From contig NZ_RCWC01000023.1 in the NCBI RefSeq assembly GCF_018448935.1, forward strand, positions 1 to 64,000: a stretch of DNA of 64,000 nucleotides, given 5' to 3'. Source of the stretch: Photorhabdus noenieputensis (GTDB lineage: Bacteria > Pseudomonadota > Gammaproteobacteria > Enterobacterales > Enterobacteriaceae). Position 1 is the first letter of the stretch. Every line of letters begins with the position of its first letter. Below are positions 45,664 through 57,010 of this stretch, one piece after another. Position numbers and translations under genes: made by a program. Under the pieces are notes generated by a model. The model was not told the origin of the DNA, did not search any database, and was given only the letters and a program-made list of their open reading frames with translations.

Positions 45664-46821
45664 GTGAGAAATTTTAAATATTACAACCCAACTAAAATCG
45701 TTTTTGGCAAAGAGACTATTAGCCGTCTTGATAACTTGGTGCCACGGGATGCGCGGGTACTGATTCTCTATGGCGGTAGCAGTGCTGAAAAAACCGGAAC
45801 GTTGGATGAAGTCAGGAGTGCGTTGGCTAATAGAACTATCCAAGAGTTTGGTGGTATTGAAGCTAACCCGACTTACGAAACTTTGATGAAAGCGGTTGAA
45901 TTGATACGCAATAGTGAAGTGGATTTCTTGCTTGCTGTCGGTGGTGGTTCTGTGATTGATGGCACTAAATTTGTGGCGGCAGCGGTGAATTTTGAAGGAG
46001 AGCCTTGGCGTATTTTGGAAGAGGGGGGATCTCTTGTTCAGAGTGCTCTGCCGTTTGGCACCGTTTTGACGCTACCCGCGACGGGTTCAGAGATGAACAA
46101 TAGTTCGGTGATTACCAATAAGGCGAAGCAAGCTAAGCGGGATTTTATGAGTCCGTTTGTTTTTCCCCAATTCTCCATTATGGACCCAACGAAGACCTAT
46201 ACTCTTCCATTACGTCAGGTAGCTAATGGGGTGGTTGATGCTTTCGCACACATTATGGAACAGTATTTGACTTATCCGGTCAACGGTATGGTGCAGGATC
46301 GGTTTGCTGAGGGGCTATTGCAGATATTGATTGAAATAGGTCCTCAGGTGATAAACGCCCCGGATAATTACGAGATTCGTGCCAATTTGATGTGGGTCGC
46401 GACTTTGGCTCTCAATGGCTTAATTGGTGCGGGTGTGCCGCAGGATTGGTCCACACATTTCATCGGCCATGAATTAACTGCGCTTTACGATATCGATCAT
46501 GCACGAACGTTGGCGATTATCCTGCCGGCTACTTTGCAAATCTGCCGGGAAAGCAAACGCGCCAAACTGTTGCAGTATGGTGAGCGTGTTTGGGGAATTA
46601 CCAGTGGAGAGGAAGAACAGCGGATTGATCAAGCTATTGCATATACTCGCAGTTTCTTCGAGGATTTAGGAATTCAGACCCGTTTGTCGGATTACAACCT
46701 TGGTATTGATGACATTGAGCGGGTGGTGAGACAATTGGAAGTTCACGGTATGACTCAATTGGGTGAAAATAGAGACATTACGTTAGATATTAGCCGCCAG
46801 ATCTTGCAAGCAAGCCTTTGA
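45664..46821 (+). CDS. yqhD: NADPH-dependent aldehyde reductase YqhD (iron-containing ADH family)
   Basis: 385 aa, GTG start with GAGG upstream. Matches E. coli YqhD: NPTKIVFGKETI, LAVGGGSVIDGTKFVAAA (nucleotide binding), LPATGSEMNNSSVI, and metal ligands in VVDAFAHIMEQY, THFIGHELTAL and DIDHARTLAI. Reduces toxic short-chain aldehydes including methylglyoxal, acrolein and malondialdehyde. In E. coli yqhD is controlled by YqhC; here it is linked with curA and a NemR-type regulator, so its control differs. Confidence 0.92.
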   Translation: MRNFKYYNPTKIVFGKETISRLDNLVPRDARVLILYGGSSAEKTGTLDEVRSALANRTIQEFGGIEANPTYETLMKAVELIRNSEVDFLLAVGGGSVIDGTKFVAAAVNFEGEPWRILEEGGSLVQSALPFGTVLTLPATGSEMNNSSVITNKAKQAKRDFMSPFVFPQFSIMDPTKTYTLPLRQVANGVVDAFAHIMEQYLTYPVNGMVQDRFAEGLLQILIEIGPQVINAPDNYEIRANLMWVATLALNGLIGAGVPQDWSTHFIGHELTALYDIDHARTLAIILPATLQICRESKRAKLLQYGERVWGITSGEEEQRIDQAIAYTRSFFEDLGIQTRLSDYNLGIDDIERVVRQLEVHGMTQLGENRDITLDISRQILQASL

Positions 46822-46826
46822 GTTGG

Positions 46827-46857
46827 AGGAGCGCCTTGGGATGCCGGGGCTGCTCCT
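46827..46857 (+). terminator. Terminator of yqhD
   Basis: aggagc...gctcct stem directly after the yqhD stop, with additional GC pairing inside. The following T-run is weak (aaaatttt). Confidence 0.5.
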
Positions 46858-46918
46858 AAAATTTTAAGTCTGTTTTAGTGAATGAATTTGCAGTACGATA
46901 TGAATTAAATAGGAAAAA

Positions 46919-47428
46919 ATGTCTGAGTCAAAAATGGATAATAAACATCAGCAATCATCATGTATTCAATTGGAAAATAATCTCTATCAGATTGTAGTGA
47001 GTAACAGCCATAATTTTAATGAGTGGTTGTATTTGCGGAGTGCATTATGGCCCACGGCATCAGAAGAAAGACATCGCGAAGAAATGAACTCGATTTTGAA
47101 TTCTGATAACCAGATTGCTTTTATGATCCAATCGGATTTAGGTGATTTTTGCGGTTTTGCAGAGGCTTCACTGCGTTTTGAATATGTTAATGGATGCAAT
47201 TCCTCACCCGTCGCTTACCTTGAAGGGATCTATATTTCCCCGGAATTAAGAAGAAAGGGTTTAGCGACTCGTCTTATCACTCATATTAAAAATTGGGCTA
47301 AAGATCATGGATGCACTGAAATGGTATCAGATGCTGATATAAATAATGAAGAATCATTGGCTCTTCATTTGTCTCTTGGATTTATAGAAACAGAACGGGT
47401 AGTTTTTTTCAGGAAGTTAATCAAATAG
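46919..47428 (+). CDS. GNAT acetyltransferase, AAC(6')-I-like
   Basis: 169 aa. The acetyl-CoA loop is YLEGIYISPELRRKGLATRL, followed by IKNWAKDHGCTEMVSDADIN and NEESLALHLSLGFIETERVV. This run of motifs is the hallmark of the aminoglycoside 6'-N-acetyltransferase type I family (EGIYVxPxxRxxGIA...SDxxxxNxxSxxxHxxxGF). Chromosomal relatives exist in many bacteria and do not all confer resistance. No integron, IS or plasmid signature surrounds it. The first residues (MSESKMDNKH) may be later-start variants. Confidence 0.8.
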   Translation: MSESKMDNKHQQSSCIQLENNLYQIVVSNSHNFNEWLYLRSALWPTASEERHREEMNSILNSDNQIAFMIQSDLGDFCGFAEASLRFEYVNGCNSSPVAYLEGIYISPELRRKGLATRLITHIKNWAKDHGCTEMVSDADINNEESLALHLSLGFIETERVVFFRKLIK

Positions 47429-47685
47429 GGATCAATTGGCTGGTGAAATGGGACTTGGACTATTTCTATCATCATTCATCTCTTATAACTGAATGCTGAT
47501 GCGAATTACATTGTGCTACATATATTATGTGTCTCTGACATGACAATGTAGCCTCATGTATGCATCTTTAATTAGCTCGAATAACGCTCAAAACTTCCCG
47601 CGATCTCTTAACCTTGTTGTGGCATAATGCGCCGCTATTGATTTTTCCGATTTCCCTTTTGTTTCTAAATGTAAGAGCGAATGCA

Positions 47686-49281
47686 GTGTTAAGTACAAAC
47701 AACATCACCATGCAATTTGGCAGTAAACCCCTGTTTGAAAACATTTCTGTCAAGTTTGGCAACGGTAACCGTTATGGTCTGATTGGCGCTAATGGTTCTG
47801 GTAAATCCACTTTTATGAAAATTCTGGGGGGTGATCTGGCACCCACTGGCGGTAATGTCAGCACCGATCCCAATGAGCGTATTGGTAAACTGCGTCAGGA
47901 TCAGTTTGCTTTTGAAGAGTACACGGTGTTGGATACCGTGATTATGGGGCACACGGAACTGTGGCAGGTAAAGCAGGAGCGTGACCGCATCTATGCGATG
48001 GCAGAAATGAGCGAAGAGGATGGCTATCGCGTTGCGGATCTGGAAGTCGCTTATGGCGAGATGGATGGCTATAGTGCCGAAGCGCGTGCCGGAGAGTTGT
48101 TGCTAGGCGTTGGTATTCCAGTAGAACAGCATTACGGTTTGATGAGCGAAGTGGCACCAGGCTGGAAATTACGTGTATTGCTGGCTCAAGCGCTGTTTTC
48201 TAATCCTGATGTTCTGTTATTGGATGAACCAACGAACAACCTGGATATCGATACGATTCGTTGGTTAGAGCAAATACTGAATGAACGAAATAGCACCATG
48301 ATCATTATTTCCCATGATCGTCATTTCCTGAATACAGTTTGTACTCATATGGCCGATCTTGATTATGGCGAGTTGCGTCTGTTCCCCGGTAATTATGATG
48401 AATATATGGTTGCCGCTACTCAAGCCCGTGAGCGTCTGGTAGCGGATAATGCGAAGAAGAAGGCGCAGATTGCGGAATTACAGTCTTTTGTCAGCCGTTT
48501 TAGCGCTAATGCTTCTAAATCAAAACAGGCGACTTCCCGTGCTCGTCAGATTGATAAAATCCAGTTGGAAGAAGTTAAAGCATCCAGCCGTCAGAATCCC
48601 TATATCCGTTTTGAGCAGGATAAGAAATTGTTCCGTAATGCTCTGGAATTGGAAGGTTTGACTAAAGGTTATGACAATGGTCCTCTGTTTAAAAATCTCA
48701 ATCTTTTGCTGGAAGTTGGCGAGAAAATAGCGGTTATCGGTGCTAACGGTATCGGTAAAACGACCTTCCTGAAAACATTGGTTGGTGAGACAGAGCCAAA
48801 TAGTGGCACAGTTAAATGGTCTGAAAATAGTAGCATTGGTTACTATGCTCAGGATCATGCCAGTGATTTTGACTGCGATCTGACGGTTTTTGATTGGATG
48901 AGCCAATGGAAGCGAGAAGGGGATGATGAACAAGCTGTTCGTAGCGTATTAGGACGTTTGTTGTTCAGCCAGGATGACATTAAGAAAAAAGTCAAAGTGT
49001 TATCGGGTGGTGAAAAAGGGCGGATGCTATTTGGTAAATTGATGATGCAACAGCCAAATATTCTGATAATGGATGAACCAACAAACCACTTGGATATGGA
49101 ATCCATTGAATCCCTGAACCTTGCGCTTGAATTGTATAAAGGTACTTTGATATTTGTTTCTCATGATCGGGAATTTGTTAGCTCATTGGCAAGCCGAGTT
49201 ATGGAAATTAAATCTGATAAGGTCATTGATTTCAAAGGTACTTATGATGAGTATTTGAGAAGCCAGGGAATTGCTGAGTAA
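47686..49281 (+). CDS. ybiT: ABC-F ATPase YbiT
   Basis: 531 aa from the GTG at 47686 ([20 protein letters not shown]), matching E. coli YbiT; an open extension to 47614 is hydrophobic promoter sequence, probably untranslated. Two ABC domains: Walker [11 protein letters not shown] and [10 protein letters not shown], Walker [14 protein letters not shown] and [13 protein letters not shown], signature [12 protein letters not shown] and [11 protein letters not shown]. The linker (~240-320) is charged and binds the ribosome E-site. ABC-F proteins free stalled ribosomes. Terminator hairpin follows. Confidence 0.94.
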   Translation: MLSTNNITMQFGSKPLFENISVKFGNGNRYGLIGANGSGKSTFMKILGGDLAPTGGNVSTDPNERIGKLRQDQFAFEEYTVLDTVIMGHTELWQVKQERDRIYAMAEMSEEDGYRVADLEVAYGEMDGYSAEARAGELLLGVGIPVEQHYGLMSEVAPGWKLRVLLAQALFSNPDVLLLDEPTNNLDIDTIRWLEQILNERNSTMIIISHDRHFLNTVCTHMADLDYGELRLFPGNYDEYMVAATQARERLVADNAKKKAQIAELQSFVSRFSANASKSKQATSRARQIDKIQLEEVKASSRQNPYIRFEQDKKLFRNALELEGLTKGYDNGPLFKNLNLLLEVGEKIAVIGANGIGKTTFLKTLVGETEPNSGTVKWSENSSIGYYAQDHASDFDCDLTVFDWMSQWKREGDDEQAVRSVLGRLLFSQDDIKKKVKVLSGGEKGRMLFGKLMMQQPNILIMDEPTNHLDMESIESLNLALELYKGTLIFVSHDREFVSSLASRVMEIKSDKVIDFKGTYDEYLRSQGIAE

Positions 49282-49299
49282 TAATCTTATGAGATAAAT

Positions 49300-49324
49300 C
49301 GCCCTGGTTGAGATAACCGGGGCG
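49300..49324 (+). terminator. Terminator of ybiT
   Basis: cgccctggtt (49300-49309) pairs with aaccggggcg (49315-49324) with one mismatch, followed by tgttattgctt. Lies between convergent ybiT and moeB. Confidence 0.65.
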
Positions 49325-49357
49325 TGTTATTGCTTGTTATTTCCATCGGTGGATAGA

Positions 49358-50110
49358 TTAACTGCTGCACACTTCGCAATTAGGATCTTTGAGTAATTTA
49401 ATATCACGAAATTGCATCGTCATTGCATCAAACAGTAAAATCTTTCCGCTGCTGACTTTGCCATACCCAGTAAGGAGTTTGATGGTTTCCATTGCTTGCA
49501 ATGTACCGATGGTACCTACCAATGGTGCCATAACTCCTGTTTCTACACATGTTAGATTGTTTTCGCCAAACAGTCTGCTCAGGCAACGGTAGCAGGGGTC
49601 GTTTGGCTGATAAGTAAATGTAGTGAGTTGTCCTTCCATGCGAATAGCTGAGCCTGAAATCAGAGGCGTTTTCCTTGCCAGACACGAGCGGTTCAGTTGT
49701 TCGCGGATTGCCACATTATCAGTACAATCCAAGACAGCATCATTCTGGCTGATAAGTTCATCTAGCGCCTGATCTTCCAGTAATCCATTAACGGTTTTAA
49801 TCGTGACATGCGGGTTTATTGCCCGGAGCGTCAACTGGGCTGAATGCACCTTAGCCATGCCGATACGTTCATCTCGATGTAGGATCTGCCGTTGCAGGTT
49901 CGAGAGAGAAACGGTATCAAAATCCAGTAATGTTATTGTTCCCACACCTGCTGCGGTCAAATATTGGGATGCTGCGCAACCTAAACCACCCGCACCGACT
50001 ATCAGGATTGTTGAAGATTTTAATTTTTCCTGACCGTCAAAATCAAACCCATGTAGAACAATCTGACGGTTATAGCGTAGGGTTTCTATGTCTGTTAGTT
50101 CAATGGCCAT
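49358..50110 (-). CDS. moeB: Molybdopterin-synthase adenylyltransferase MoeB
   Basis: 250 aa E1-like enzyme that adenylates the C-terminal Gly of MoaD. Nucleotide-binding VGAGGLGCAASQYL, LSNLQRQILHRD, DCTDNVAIREQLN and zinc cysteines (CYRC near residue 175 and CEVC at the end) are present. Its MoaD substrate is encoded at 8484-8729. The start overlaps the moeA stop by one base, so moeA-moeB form a coupled operon, as in E. coli. Confidence 0.95.
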   Translation of the reverse strand: MAIELTDIETLRYNRQIVLHGFDFDGQEKLKSSTILIVGAGGLGCAASQYLTAAGVGTITLLDFDTVSLSNLQRQILHRDERIGMAKVHSAQLTLRAINPHVTIKTVNGLLEDQALDELISQNDAVLDCTDNVAIREQLNRSCLARKTPLISGSAIRMEGQLTTFTYQPNDPCYRCLSRLFGENNLTCVETGVMAPLVGTIGTLQAMETIKLLTGYGKVSSGKILLFDAMTMQFRDIKLLKDPNCEVCSS

Positions 50111-51351
50111 TATTCATTTTTCAGTAAGTGATTAAACAGTTCGATTTCAACATTTTCACCAATTTCTACCCGCCCGCGTTCACGCTCCAGAACAATGAAG
50201 CAGTTCCCCTGACTGAATGAACTAAATATATGAGAGCCTTGATGTCCTGTCGTACGAACTTCTAGTTCACCTTGTTCATTCACCGAAACAATGCCCCGTT
50301 GAAAATCCATTCTTCCCGGTGTCTTTTTCAATGACGTAGTGACTTTGGCGCACATACGCATAGGGGGTTGCCATGCCGTAAAACCAGATAGACGCGCGAT
50401 TAAAGGTTGAACTAATTGATAGAAAGTGAGAACGGCTGAAACTGGATTACCGGGCAGACCACAGAACCAAGAGTTTTTTAGTTTGCCAAAAGCGAAAGGT
50501 TTACCCGGTTTAATGGCCAGTTTCCAGAAACTGATTTCGCCTAATTCATCCAGTATCTGCTTAGTGTAGTCTGCTTCACCTACAGAAACGCCACCACTGC
50601 CGATGACTACATCAGCTTTTTGATCTGCTTGTGCGAAAACATGGCGTAAAACCTGGGGATTGTCTGCAATAACGCCTAAATCAATAATGTCGCAATCCAG
50701 CTTCTCTAGCATCAGTCGAACGGCAAGACGGTTGGTATCATAAATTTGCCCTTCCTTAAGTGGATGACCGATAGCTTGTAGCTCATCACCCGTCGAGAAA
50801 ATGGCGACTTTCAATTTGCGAGCCACTTCAACGTCGGTGATACCTAAAGATGCAATCAAGGGTAGCTGAGCGGTGGATAATTTACTGCCTGCCGGTAGTA
50901 CCACCGCACCTTTAGTAATATCTTCGCCAGCCAGCCGGATATTCTGACCTTGTTTGGCTGGTTGAGTAAAAACGATACCGTCATCAGTAATTTCTGCGTG
51001 TTCCTGCATAATGACCGTATCAGCACCCGAGGGAATCGGTGCGCCAGTCATAATACGGATACAAGTTGCAATCGGCCATTCTCCTTGAAAAGGTGCGCCT
51101 GCCAACGCCTTTCCTGCCAGAGGCAGTGGTTTATTGCCATTTAAATCGGCATGGCGTACGGCATAACCATCCATTGCTGAGTTAGCAAAGGGGGGCACAT
51201 TGATAGGAGAAATAATATTTGTTGCAGTGATGCGTCCTGACGTTTGCAGGAGGCTGACAGTTTCTGTGTCAGTCAGTGGTGTAACTTGGGTCAGAAGTTT
51301 TTCCAACGCCTGCTGCAAAGAGATCAATCCAGAGGTATGACAGTGATCCAT
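50110..51351 (-). CDS. moeA: Molybdopterin molybdotransferase MoeA
   Basis: 413 aa. Inserts molybdate into adenylated molybdopterin. Four-domain MoeA layout: [14 protein letters not shown] (~55-68), [24 protein letters not shown], then the MogA-like catalytic domain with [31 protein letters not shown] and [13 protein letters not shown], and a C-terminal beta domain. First gene of moeAB. Confidence 0.95.
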   Translation of the reverse strand: MDHCHTSGLISLQQALEKLLTQVTPLTDTETVSLLQTSGRITATNIISPINVPPFANSAMDGYAVRHADLNGNKPLPLAGKALAGAPFQGEWPIATCIRIMTGAPIPSGADTVIMQEHAEITDDGIVFTQPAKQGQNIRLAGEDITKGAVVLPAGSKLSTAQLPLIASLGITDVEVARKLKVAIFSTGDELQAIGHPLKEGQIYDTNRLAVRLMLEKLDCDIIDLGVIADNPQVLRHVFAQADQKADVVIGSGGVSVGEADYTKQILDELGEISFWKLAIKPGKPFAFGKLKNSWFCGLPGNPVSAVLTFYQLVQPLIARLSGFTAWQPPMRMCAKVTTSLKKTPGRMDFQRGIVSVNEQGELEVRTTGHQGSHIFSSFSQGNCFIVLERERGRVEIGENVEIELFNHLLKNE

Positions 51352-51446
51352 AATGATGCTCCCAGATAAGGTTTTTCATTAGTGGCATTATGGCAGAGAT
51401 CATCATGTGTGTGAGTGATATTTGACTTTGATCGTATGTCCCATAC

Positions 51447-51480
51447 ACGCGGCGTGGTGTTGGTTATCCAAAACGCCGCG
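51447..51480 (-). terminator. GC-rich hairpin downstream of the SDR gene
   Basis: cgcggcgt and acgccgcg form an 8-bp stem around ggtgttggttatccaaa. Together with the hairpin at 51513-51556 (taacctggc/gccaggtta) it probably ends the leftward SDR transcript. Confidence 0.5.
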
Positions 51481-51481
51481 A

Positions 51482-51501
51482 CTTGAAAGATAACGGGTAT
51501 A
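51482..51501 (-). repeat. ERIC terminal fragment
   Basis: cttgaaagataacgggtata, the terminal 20 bases of an ERIC (compare the copies at 35315 and 52533), directly next to the GC-rich hairpin. Confidence 0.65.
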
Positions 51502-51571
51502 GAACATGATGATTAACCTGGCATTAGGAAATCTGCTGTTGTCATAGCCAGGTTAGAAAGCGAGTAAGCGC

Positions 51572-52318
51572 TTATAAGGTTTGACCACTGTCAACTGTTA
51601 TAATTTGTCCTGTCATCGATTCTGCGTTTAACAGCATCAAGGTTATTTCTGCAACATCTTCTGGCGTTGAAATTCTTTCTAAGGGCAAATAAGTGCAAAG
51701 TGTATGCATTTTCTCTTCTCTCCCTTTCCACCATCTTGTTTCAACGGCACCTGGCGCTACGCAGTTAACCCTGACCGATGGAGCTAGTGCTCGAGCTAAG
51801 GATTTTGTCAGTCCGTGAACCGCTGATTTTGAAGCGGCGTAGGGGATACAAGAACCCAAACCTGTTTCGCCAGCGATACTACCGACATTCACGATAGCAC
51901 TCCCCGTTCTTGCTTTAAGATAAGGCACCGCATACCGGCAACAATAAAATGTGCCTTTCACATTAACATCAATAATGGTATCCCAAATATCGCTAGATAT
52001 GGCATCAAGATCGTCAAATTGAAGTTGTCTGGTTGTCGCCGCGTTATTCACCAGATAGTCGATCCCGCTAAATGTTTCCACGACGGTGTTTATCATTGCC
52101 TGCACAGCCGATTCGTCGGCAACATCCGCTTTTATCGCGATAGCTTGCCCCCCATCCTTGATAATGGTTTCTGTTGTTTCCCGCGCTTCAAGTTCGCTTT
52201 GTGAATAGATCACTGCGACAGCAGCACCTTGTTTTGCCAGCATAATACTGATAGCCCGTCCTATACCGGTTCCACCACCGGTTACAATGGCTGTCTTACC
52301 TTGAAATGCTTTATACAT
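51572..52318 (-). CDS. SDR-family oxidoreductase (FabG-like)
   Basis: 248 aa classical short-chain dehydrogenase. NAD(P) motif VTGGGTGIGRAIS (residues ~10-22), VNNAATT (NNAG variant), catalytic Ser in NVGSIAG and Tyr-x3-Lys in PYAASKSAV, C-terminal MTGQIITVDSGQTL. AGGAG precedes the ATG. Substrate cannot be assigned. Lies alone between moeA and an MFS gene. Confidence 0.88.
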   Translation of the reverse strand: MYKAFQGKTAIVTGGGTGIGRAISIMLAKQGAAVAVIYSQSELEARETTETIIKDGGQAIAIKADVADESAVQAMINTVVETFSGIDYLVNNAATTRQLQFDDLDAISSDIWDTIIDVNVKGTFYCCRYAVPYLKARTGSAIVNVGSIAGETGLGSCIPYAASKSAVHGLTKSLARALAPSVRVNCVAPGAVETRWWKGREEKMHTLCTYLPLERISTPEDVAEITLMLLNAESMTGQIITVDSGQTL

Positions 52319-52834
52319 AAAAATGCTCCTTATTAATATTTGTACATAACATGATGAATCATATCTCTTATAGATAGGTTTGTTAGTACCATTTTGGCAT
52401 TATTGTGTGGACAATATTGTGTGGAAGTCTGACTAATTCAGCTCATGTTGTGTTGTAAAACTCGATTTAACCTTAATGAGGTAACTTATTAGAGGTAAAG
52501 TAAATAAGTGGAGCAGAGTACGAAAATTCATATATACCTTATAGATTTCAAGATGCTTCGCGACGGCAAGGGAGCGAATCCCCGGGAGCATAGGTAACAT
52601 AGGTAACATAGGTAACTATGTGAATGGGGTGAGTCAGTGCAGCCAACAAAGAGGCAACTTGAAAGATGACGGGTATACGTTGATATTCCAGATACTGTAA
52701 TTAATTGCTTACTGATTTTTTAATTATGGGCAGAAATAATTTACGTTTTTCTGGGGAATTTGTTAATTAAAAGTATATGTTGTATTTGATTTCTGTTATG
52801 GCTTATGAGAAATAAATTAAAAAAATAATATTTT
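52319..52834. other. Gap with variant ERIC
   Basis: About 515 bp between divergent SDR and MFS genes. Apart from the ERIC at 52533-52677, it is AT-rich promoter space without a recognisable gene. Confidence 0.45.
52533..52677. repeat. ERIC element with internal 9-bp triplication (145 bp)
   Basis: Opposite orientation to the copies at 32974 and 35315, same termini (tatacc...gacgggtata). The central loop carries ataggtaac three times in a row (52590-52616). Two extra 9-bp units explain exactly the 18 bp above the 127-bp standard. Confidence 0.9.
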
Positions 52835-54028
52835 ATGGCTATGAACAATTCAACTTCTCCTCAACAAAGTCACCGTTACCTAGCTTTTCATATCGCAATG
52901 AGTGGATTTTTGGCGCTGGTCGTCGCGATGGGAATTGGGCGTACTGCCTTCACTCCTCAAGTGCCTTTAATGATTGCAGAATACCAGTTTAGTCTGACTG
53001 GGGCAGGTATCGTTGCAGCTTTTAACTATCTGGGATATCTGGCTGGTTCCTATGATGCGATGCGGTCGCGCCGTTTGATTGAATATCGGCTTTGGGCCGG
53101 ATTATGGGGAGCGGTGATTATCACGCTGTTCTCTGCGCTACTGTATGGGGCGATATTGCACAGTATTGCCCGTTTTTTTATTGGTTGGGCAAGTGGCTGG
53201 ACATTGGTATTGGTAGCATCATGGGCCAATGAACAGTTGGCTAGATTGAATCGTCCTGCGTTGAGTGCCGCTATATTTGCGGGGCCGGGAGTCGGGATAT
53301 TCGTTACTGGTATCCTTGCTATTGGTATTCAAGCATGGCAAGTGAGCGCCTCCGCAGCGTGGCTGTTATATGGCATTTTGGCACTGATTTGTAGTATCTA
53401 TATTAGTCGGCATTTGCCCCGTCGTGGTGAGCTACACAGTTCACAGGCCGAGGTAAAGAAACTGACTTTGACGCCTGCAATTAAGCGGTTGGTATGGAGT
53501 TACAGCTTAGCGGGGTTTGGTTATATTTTACCTGCGACTTTTCTTTCGCAAATGGCAAGTGATCGTTTCCCCGGCAGCTTGTTTGCTCAGTTTGTCTGGC
53601 CAGTATTTGGTGCTGCCGCAGTCATCGGCATCGGTTTTGCTATTCTGGCCCGTCATATGCTGACAACGCAAATCCGGCTTGCGATCACTTTATGGATTCA
53701 GGCCGTGGGCATTCTTATCGCTGAGATCATTCCGGGAATCGGTGGTCTGGCACTAAGCTCTTTGTTGGTTGGTGGTGGTTTTATGTGTGTGGTGCAAATG
53801 GCGTTTCAGTATGGGCGTGAATTAGCACCAGAACATAGTCGTTATATGGCCGGGTTATTAACCACCGGATATGCGGTCGGACAGCTTATTGGGCCGATGC
53901 TGTCAGCAGTTTCTACCGCAATAACCGGGAGATTGGAGCCTGCGTTATATGTCGCATTGATTAGCTTGGTCATTGCCGGGTTATTGGTTTGTAACAGGAA
54001 TAAACCGACCAGTGAGGGGCATGGGTAA
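52835..54028 (+). CDS. YbfB/YjiJ-family MFS transporter
   Basis: 397 aa with about 12 membrane helices. Early motif VAMGIGRTAFTPQVPLMIAE is the YbfB/YjiJ signature (GIGRFxYxPxLP). YDAMRSRRLIEYRLW lies in the first cytoplasmic loop, and AGLLTTGYAVGQLIGPML is in the tenth helix. Substrate not known for this family. No clear ribosome-binding site before the ATG; a second start (MNNSTS) lies 2 codons on. Confidence 0.85.
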   Translation: MAMNNSTSPQQSHRYLAFHIAMSGFLALVVAMGIGRTAFTPQVPLMIAEYQFSLTGAGIVAAFNYLGYLAGSYDAMRSRRLIEYRLWAGLWGAVIITLFSALLYGAILHSIARFFIGWASGWTLVLVASWANEQLARLNRPALSAAIFAGPGVGIFVTGILAIGIQAWQVSASAAWLLYGILALICSIYISRHLPRRGELHSSQAEVKKLTLTPAIKRLVWSYSLAGFGYILPATFLSQMASDRFPGSLFAQFVWPVFGAAAVIGIGFAILARHMLTTQIRLAITLWIQAVGILIAEIIPGIGGLALSSLLVGGGFMCVVQMAFQYGRELAPEHSRYMAGLLTTGYAVGQLIGPMLSAVSTAITGRLEPALYVALISLVIAGLLVCNRNKPTSEGHG

Positions 54029-54203
54029 AAAATTCATATAATTATGAAAAGCAATCACTGGATAATCACCACGTGCTCATTTACAGTGTGGGTAATAGTT
54101 ACCTGTTAGTAGTGAATTGTTTCGGTTATGGTCTTCATGACTCGAATATCCATCCATTTTACTACCCGCCAGATGATGAAAAGTAATATCTTTGGAGAAA
54201 ATA

Positions 54204-54863
54204 ATGTCATCCTTAAGTAAAGAAGCTGAACTTGTGCATTCGGCGCTGGAAGCTCGTGGTCTTGAAACGCCTTTGCGTGGTCAGGCGTTGGTGCCGGAAG
54301 TGCGCAAAGCGCGTATTGAGGAGCATATGACGGAAATTATGAAACTGTTGAATCTCGATTTGCGTGATGACAGTTTGGCAGAAACCCCCAGTCGTATTGC
54401 AAAAATGTACGTCGATGAGATTTTTTCCGGGTTGGACTACAGTAATTTCCCAAAAATCACGTTGATAGAAAATAAAATGAGAGTGGATGAAATGGTGACG
54501 GTGCGTGATATCACACTAACCAGCACCTGCGAACACCATTTTGTAACCATTGATGGCAAGGCGACGGTTGCCTATATTCCAAAAGATAAAGTCATTGGGT
54601 TATCTAAGATTAACCGTATTGTGCAATTTTTTTCGCAGCGTCCACAGGTACAGGAACGTCTGACCCAACAGATCCTGATTGCATTACAGACACTGCTTGG
54701 CACCAATAATGTTGCTGTATCGATTGATGCGGTCCATTACTGTGTGAAAGCGAGAGGTATCCGTGATGCAACCAGTACCACGACAACAACTTCTCTGGGT
54801 GGATTGTTTAAATCTAGCCAAAATACCCGTCAAGAGTTTTTACGCACGACTCGTCATGTGTAA
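54204..54863 (+). CDS. folE: GTP cyclohydrolase I FolE
   Basis: 219 aa from ATG 54204 (GGAG upstream); an in-frame TTG at 54192 overlaps that site. Converts GTP to dihydroneopterin triphosphate for folate. Zinc ligands are in [13 protein letters not shown] and [32 protein letters not shown] and SIDAVHYCV are family signatures. Matches E. coli FolE ([23 protein letters not shown]). yeiB follows 21 bases later, as in E. coli. Confidence 0.96.
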   Translation: MSSLSKEAELVHSALEARGLETPLRGQALVPEVRKARIEEHMTEIMKLLNLDLRDDSLAETPSRIAKMYVDEIFSGLDYSNFPKITLIENKMRVDEMVTVRDITLTSTCEHHFVTIDGKATVAYIPKDKVIGLSKINRIVQFFSQRPQVQERLTQQILIALQTLLGTNNVAVSIDAVHYCVKARGIRDATSTTTTTSLGGLFKSSQNTRQEFLRTTRHV

Positions 54864-54884
54864 TTTTTACATCGGGATATAAGA

Positions 54885-56766
<1,882 letters not shown>

Positions 56767-56950
56767 TTAGTTACTGAATTTGTAAAAGGCTACTTTACCT
56801 GAAATTTCTAAGCAAGTTTTCTCTTTGGCCTTTTTTAGCCGTAGTGGGTCTGATGAGGTGCTTATTGTTGCTTTGTGCATATTAGCTTTTCAGATTGAGG
56901 AGTATCTTTGACTCCGTTAAACGGCAAGTCCGTATTAGACTGATGGTAAG

Positions 56951-56989
56951 AAAAAAGCCTGATAGTAAAAGTAAACTAACAGGCTTTTT
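56951..56989 (-). terminator. Terminator of maeA
   Basis: AAAAAGCCTG (56952-56961) pairs with CAGGCTTTTT (56980-56989), followed leftward by TTTTTTCTTAC; 22 bases past the maeA stop. Strong terminator. Confidence 0.85.
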
Positions 56990-57010
56990 GCATATTTTTA
57001 GCGATAAGAA

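Noticed and set aside
47614-47685. Hydrophobic N-terminal extension of YbiT
   Set aside because: The GTG at 47686 matches the start of E. coli YbiT, a cytosolic protein; the extension overlaps a plausible promoter (cataatgcg).
52590-52616. Three 9-bp repeats as a possible CRISPR or iteron array
   Set aside because: Direct contiguous repeats without spacers inside an ERIC element; better explained by slippage.
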